6,345 nt of DNA from Spirochaetota bacterium (GTDB lineage: Bacteria; Spirochaetota; UBA4802; JAFGJZ01). Location: positions 1-6,345 of the forward strand of contig JAEWVM010000154.1 of assembly GCA_023396615.1 (NCBI GenBank), in the 5' to 3' direction. A program made the translations under genes and the position numbers. Of the stretch, positions 4,353 through 6,345 are shown piece after piece. The notes beneath the pieces were generated by a model. It saw nothing but the letters and a program-made list of their open reading frames with translations, was not told the origin of the DNA and did no database searches. Positions within the stretch are counted from its first letter, which is position 1. Each line of letters starts with the position of its first letter.

Positions 4353-6167
4353 TTATTCAGCGTTTTTAGAAGAAACTTCATCCGAGAGAAACAGTTTACG
4401 GCCGTCGTCTTTTCCGCCGTGAATTATTCCGTCTTCTACATAAATCCCGAGAGTCCGGTGATTATCCTTCGTCATACGCTTCATTCTCAGAGTATCAAAC
4501 AGTGAATCATCTTCATATAAATAAGAAAGAACCGCCGGAAAAACATCCTGCAGAATTTTGATATCATATTTGCTTCTTAAATTTTCATCAGGCCATTTTA
4601 TCGCAAGAAACATTCCGAATCTGTCCTGTATATCATAACGGTCAAGATCTTCAGCCTTGTAGCCGCCTCGTCCCTTGCTTACGCCGTAACCCGTCTTAGT
4701 CAGAAACGGGCCGTGATCTCCGGCAAATACAACTATAGCATCAGGATTATTCTTTATGATTTCCTCAACATCAAGACGCATCTCATTGTTGGCTTTTTCA
4801 ATCTTCGAAAGATAATCCGACATCTGTTTCGGTTGTTCTTCAAGACTCATCCCCTTTCCGCTTGGGCTGTGACCGGGATATGAACTCTGCGAATACATAA
4901 AAGACGGTTCCTTAAAAACCTTTCCGATGACTTTCTTTTTATGTTCAAGATAAGAATTATAATCTATTCCTTCGAAGCTTACAGCGTCGCTGAACTCTCC
5001 CTTGAAAATTGCTCTCAATAAAACTTCCGAATCCATTGAACCCGAAGAAGCAGGAAAAGAATAATCATAACGAATCTGACTCATCGGAAGACCGCGCAGA
5101 TTCCAATTATTATCAAATACTCCATGAGTCTTATACCCCTGAGCGGAAAGCAGTGCGTGGAGTGCCGTATTTCCGGCAAGATACTTCTTGTGCTCAGAAA
5201 CATCTCTGTCAATATTAAACGCCTTTGAGAGAGACTGCTCAGTCGGAGCGCCTAAAGAATAAATTCCGCGATAAACGCGGAAGCCGTTTGACTTCAGATA
5301 ATCCGAATGAGCTTCATTATCATATCCGAAATATTTAAGTGTTTCATTGTCTGCGTATGATTCAAACACTATAAAGAGAATGTCATTTTTGCGCTTGATG
5401 TTCTTTCCTTCAAGTACAGTTGTAACATTAAACTCTTTAACTTCATTTGATTTACTTTGCGGTGATTTTTCTGTATCATCAGACATAAGAGCGGTCACTG
5501 CATTAACAGTAAAAAAAACACTCATCGCAAGCATGGTAATCTTCACAGGAATAAAGCGAATAATAAAACTTATAACTATAATAAGAAACATAACCGCAAG
5601 CTGAATTCCGAATACTCCTTTTATGCTCCATGCGTTCATCGATGATAATGAGGCCATGTTGAATATCATCGTAAGAAATGCAATTGATGCCGTCATTGAA
5701 ACTTTTTTAGAAGCTATTTTTGAAAGACAAACAGGAATAATTATCCCGCAAACGGCAGTTAGCACAATAAAAACAGCAAATAGGATTACAGTTCCATTAA
5801 CGGTTACTGAATCCTGATTTGACAATATGTACTGGGTTACCGGAGTCATCGGTAAAAGTATGAATGCAAAGTCAGAAAGTCTGAAAAATTCGAAATCCTT
5901 TTCAAGAGAAAAAGCCATTCTTCTGGTTATGATTTTCCAGAGAAAAAACAATAACGCTGTAAAGGCGGTCAGAGACACGAATATCCGGAGCAAATATGAA
6001 GTGAAAAGCGAGTTAACTCCGGACGGAATCAATAATGAACTTATGAGCGAATAAAAAGCAATTATGCCATTAAAAACAACCACATTAAAGAATAATGCAG
6101 ATAAATTTCTCTGCATCATTCTTTTCATAAAAATATCGATACTTCCTGAAAAAGGAAAATTAATCAT
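4353..6167 (-). CDS. LtaS/OpgB-like membrane phosphotransferase, paralogue 3 (first gene of the array)
   Basis: A 604-residue membrane enzyme with about seven N-terminal helices (near 29-48, 56-78, 99-115, 125-148, 156-174, 185-205, 209-228), a Ser/Lys/Glu-rich linker and a C-terminal LtaS-type domain. Putative metal and nucleophile residues E269, T309 and D484-H485 are intact, as is H433 in PGHSP. The first histidine of the SHSxYPGH segment is replaced by glutamine (Q427), and the pocket segment reads DNNWNLR with aspartate D352. The N-terminus diverges from the other two (about 47% to paralogue 2 over ~62 residues). Start choice: an in-frame GTG at 6173 gives two extra residues. The ATG at 6167 aligns better with the paralogues and has a GGTG 8 nt upstream, but the ribosome site is weak either way; translational coupling to the gene ending 19 nt upstream is possible. 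It ends in TAA. Confidence 0.9.
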   Translation of the reverse strand: MINFPFSGSIDIFMKRMMQRNLSALFFNVVVFNGIIAFYSLISSLLIPSGVNSLFTSYLLRIFVSLTAFTALLFFLWKIITRRMAFSLEKDFEFFRLSDFAFILLPMTPVTQYILSNQDSVTVNGTVILFAVFIVLTAVCGIIIPVCLSKIASKKVSMTASIAFLTMIFNMASLSSMNAWSIKGVFGIQLAVMFLIIVISFIIRFIPVKITMLAMSVFFTVNAVTALMSDDTEKSPQSKSNEVKEFNVTTVLEGKNIKRKNDILFIVFESYADNETLKYFGYDNEAHSDYLKSNGFRVYRGIYSLGAPTEQSLSKAFNIDRDVSEHKKYLAGNTALHALLSAQGYKTHGVFDNNWNLRGLPMSQIRYDYSFPASSGSMDSEVLLRAIFKGEFSDAVSFEGIDYNSYLEHKKKVIGKVFKEPSFMYSQSSYPGHSPSGKGMSLEEQPKQMSDYLSKIEKANNEMRLDVEEIIKNNPDAIVVFAGDHGPFLTKTGYGVSKGRGGYKAEDLDRYDIQDRFGMFLAIKWPDENLRSKYDIKILQDVFPAVLSYLYEDDSLFDTLRMKRMTKDNHRTLGIYVEDGIIHGGKDDGRKLFLSDEVSSKNAE

Positions 6168-6186
6168 AATCACCGCACCGAAATAA

Positions 6187-6345
6187 TCAAATGGACTTAA
6201 TTAGCGACTGAATAAAATCAGCGGCGCGTTTTCCGGCTTCGCCCGGATGTCTGGCTAAAGCATCTTCGGCTTCTTTAACAACCGCACTAAGCGCCTGTTT
6301 TCCGGATATGCTTGAATTAATCAATGAACCTATTTCAGAAATATC
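6187..6345 (-). CDS. C-terminal end of a gene of unknown function (truncated by the window edge)
   Basis: An open frame enters from the right edge and ends in TGA, giving 52 residues from DISEIGSL to IQSLIKSI. The segment is soluble, Ala/Lys/Glu-rich and probably helical, with a short HPGEAGKRAADF stretch; no membrane helix is visible. It ends 19 nt before the first phosphotransferase paralogue on the same strand, so it is probably the preceding gene of the same operon and may be co-translated with it. An amphipathic C-terminal helix of this kind would suit a glycosyltransferase-like protein, but that is a guess: the visible part has no diagnostic motif. The existence of a coding end is supported by the open frame, natural codon use and tight spacing. 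Confidence 0.75.
   Translation of the reverse strand, partial: DISEIGSLINSSISGKQALSAVVKEAEDALARHPGEAGKRAADFIQSLIKSI

Noticed and set aside
3465..4505. Long plus-strand open frames (170 codons at 3465-3977, 154 codons at 4041-4505)
   Set aside because: Both are antisense to strongly conserved paralogue coding sequence; the latter even crosses the gap between two real genes. They are shadows of the minus-strand genes.
703..6167. Arylsulfatase function for the three paralogues
   Set aside because: The C/S-x-P-x-R motif needed for formylglycine maturation is absent. A threonine in APTEQS occupies the nucleophile position, as in LtaS, OpgB and EptA-type phosphotransferases.

Overview
The window is an AT-rich bacterial segment. 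It holds one leftward (minus-strand) gene cluster and about 700 bases of non-coding, palindrome-rich DNA beyond its 3' end. Start codons are preceded by good AAGGAG ribosome-binding sites, and TAA, TAG and TGA all serve as stops, so the standard bacterial code fits. Nothing here identifies the phylum, and whether the envelope is Gram-negative or Gram-positive cannot be decided.

Layout, in transcription order from the right: (1) 6345-6187, the last 52 codons of a gene of unknown function that enters from outside the window; (2) 6167-4353, (3) 4327-2507 and (4) 2481-703, three tandem paralogues of 604, 606 and 592 residues. Each has about seven N-terminal membrane helices followed by an extracytoplasmic LtaS/OpgB-type alkaline-phosphatase-superfamily domain with a threonine nucleophile. 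The gaps are 19, 25 and 25 nt and no promoter is evident between the genes, so this is probably one operon whose promoter lies to the right of the window.

By family knowledge, such enzymes move a phospho-alcohol group (phosphoglycerol, phosphoethanolamine or similar) from a membrane phospholipid to an acceptor outside the membrane, such as a glycolipid, glycan or teichoic-acid-like polymer. Three copies that share the metal-site residues but differ at pocket positions suggest related steps with different acceptors or donors. This is inference; the substrate is not readable from the sequence.

The three copies are mosaic. By hand count, genes 2 and 3 are closest in the catalytic domain (about 74% identity). 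The first ~63 residues of genes 1 and 2, with their ribosome-binding sites, are far more alike (about 84%) than genes 2 and 3 are there (about 47%). This suggests gene conversion of the leader/TM1-TM2 segment.

Positions 1-702 contain no convincing gene. They hold at least fifteen short, mostly perfect hairpins, many with a GAA-type loop, a 37-nt direct repeat in two copies (36/37 identical), a GC-rich island (301-430, about 65% GC by hand count) set in AT-rich DNA, and terminator-like hairpins on each strand. The region looks like a mosaic of REP-like palindromes; part of it could instead be a structured RNA.
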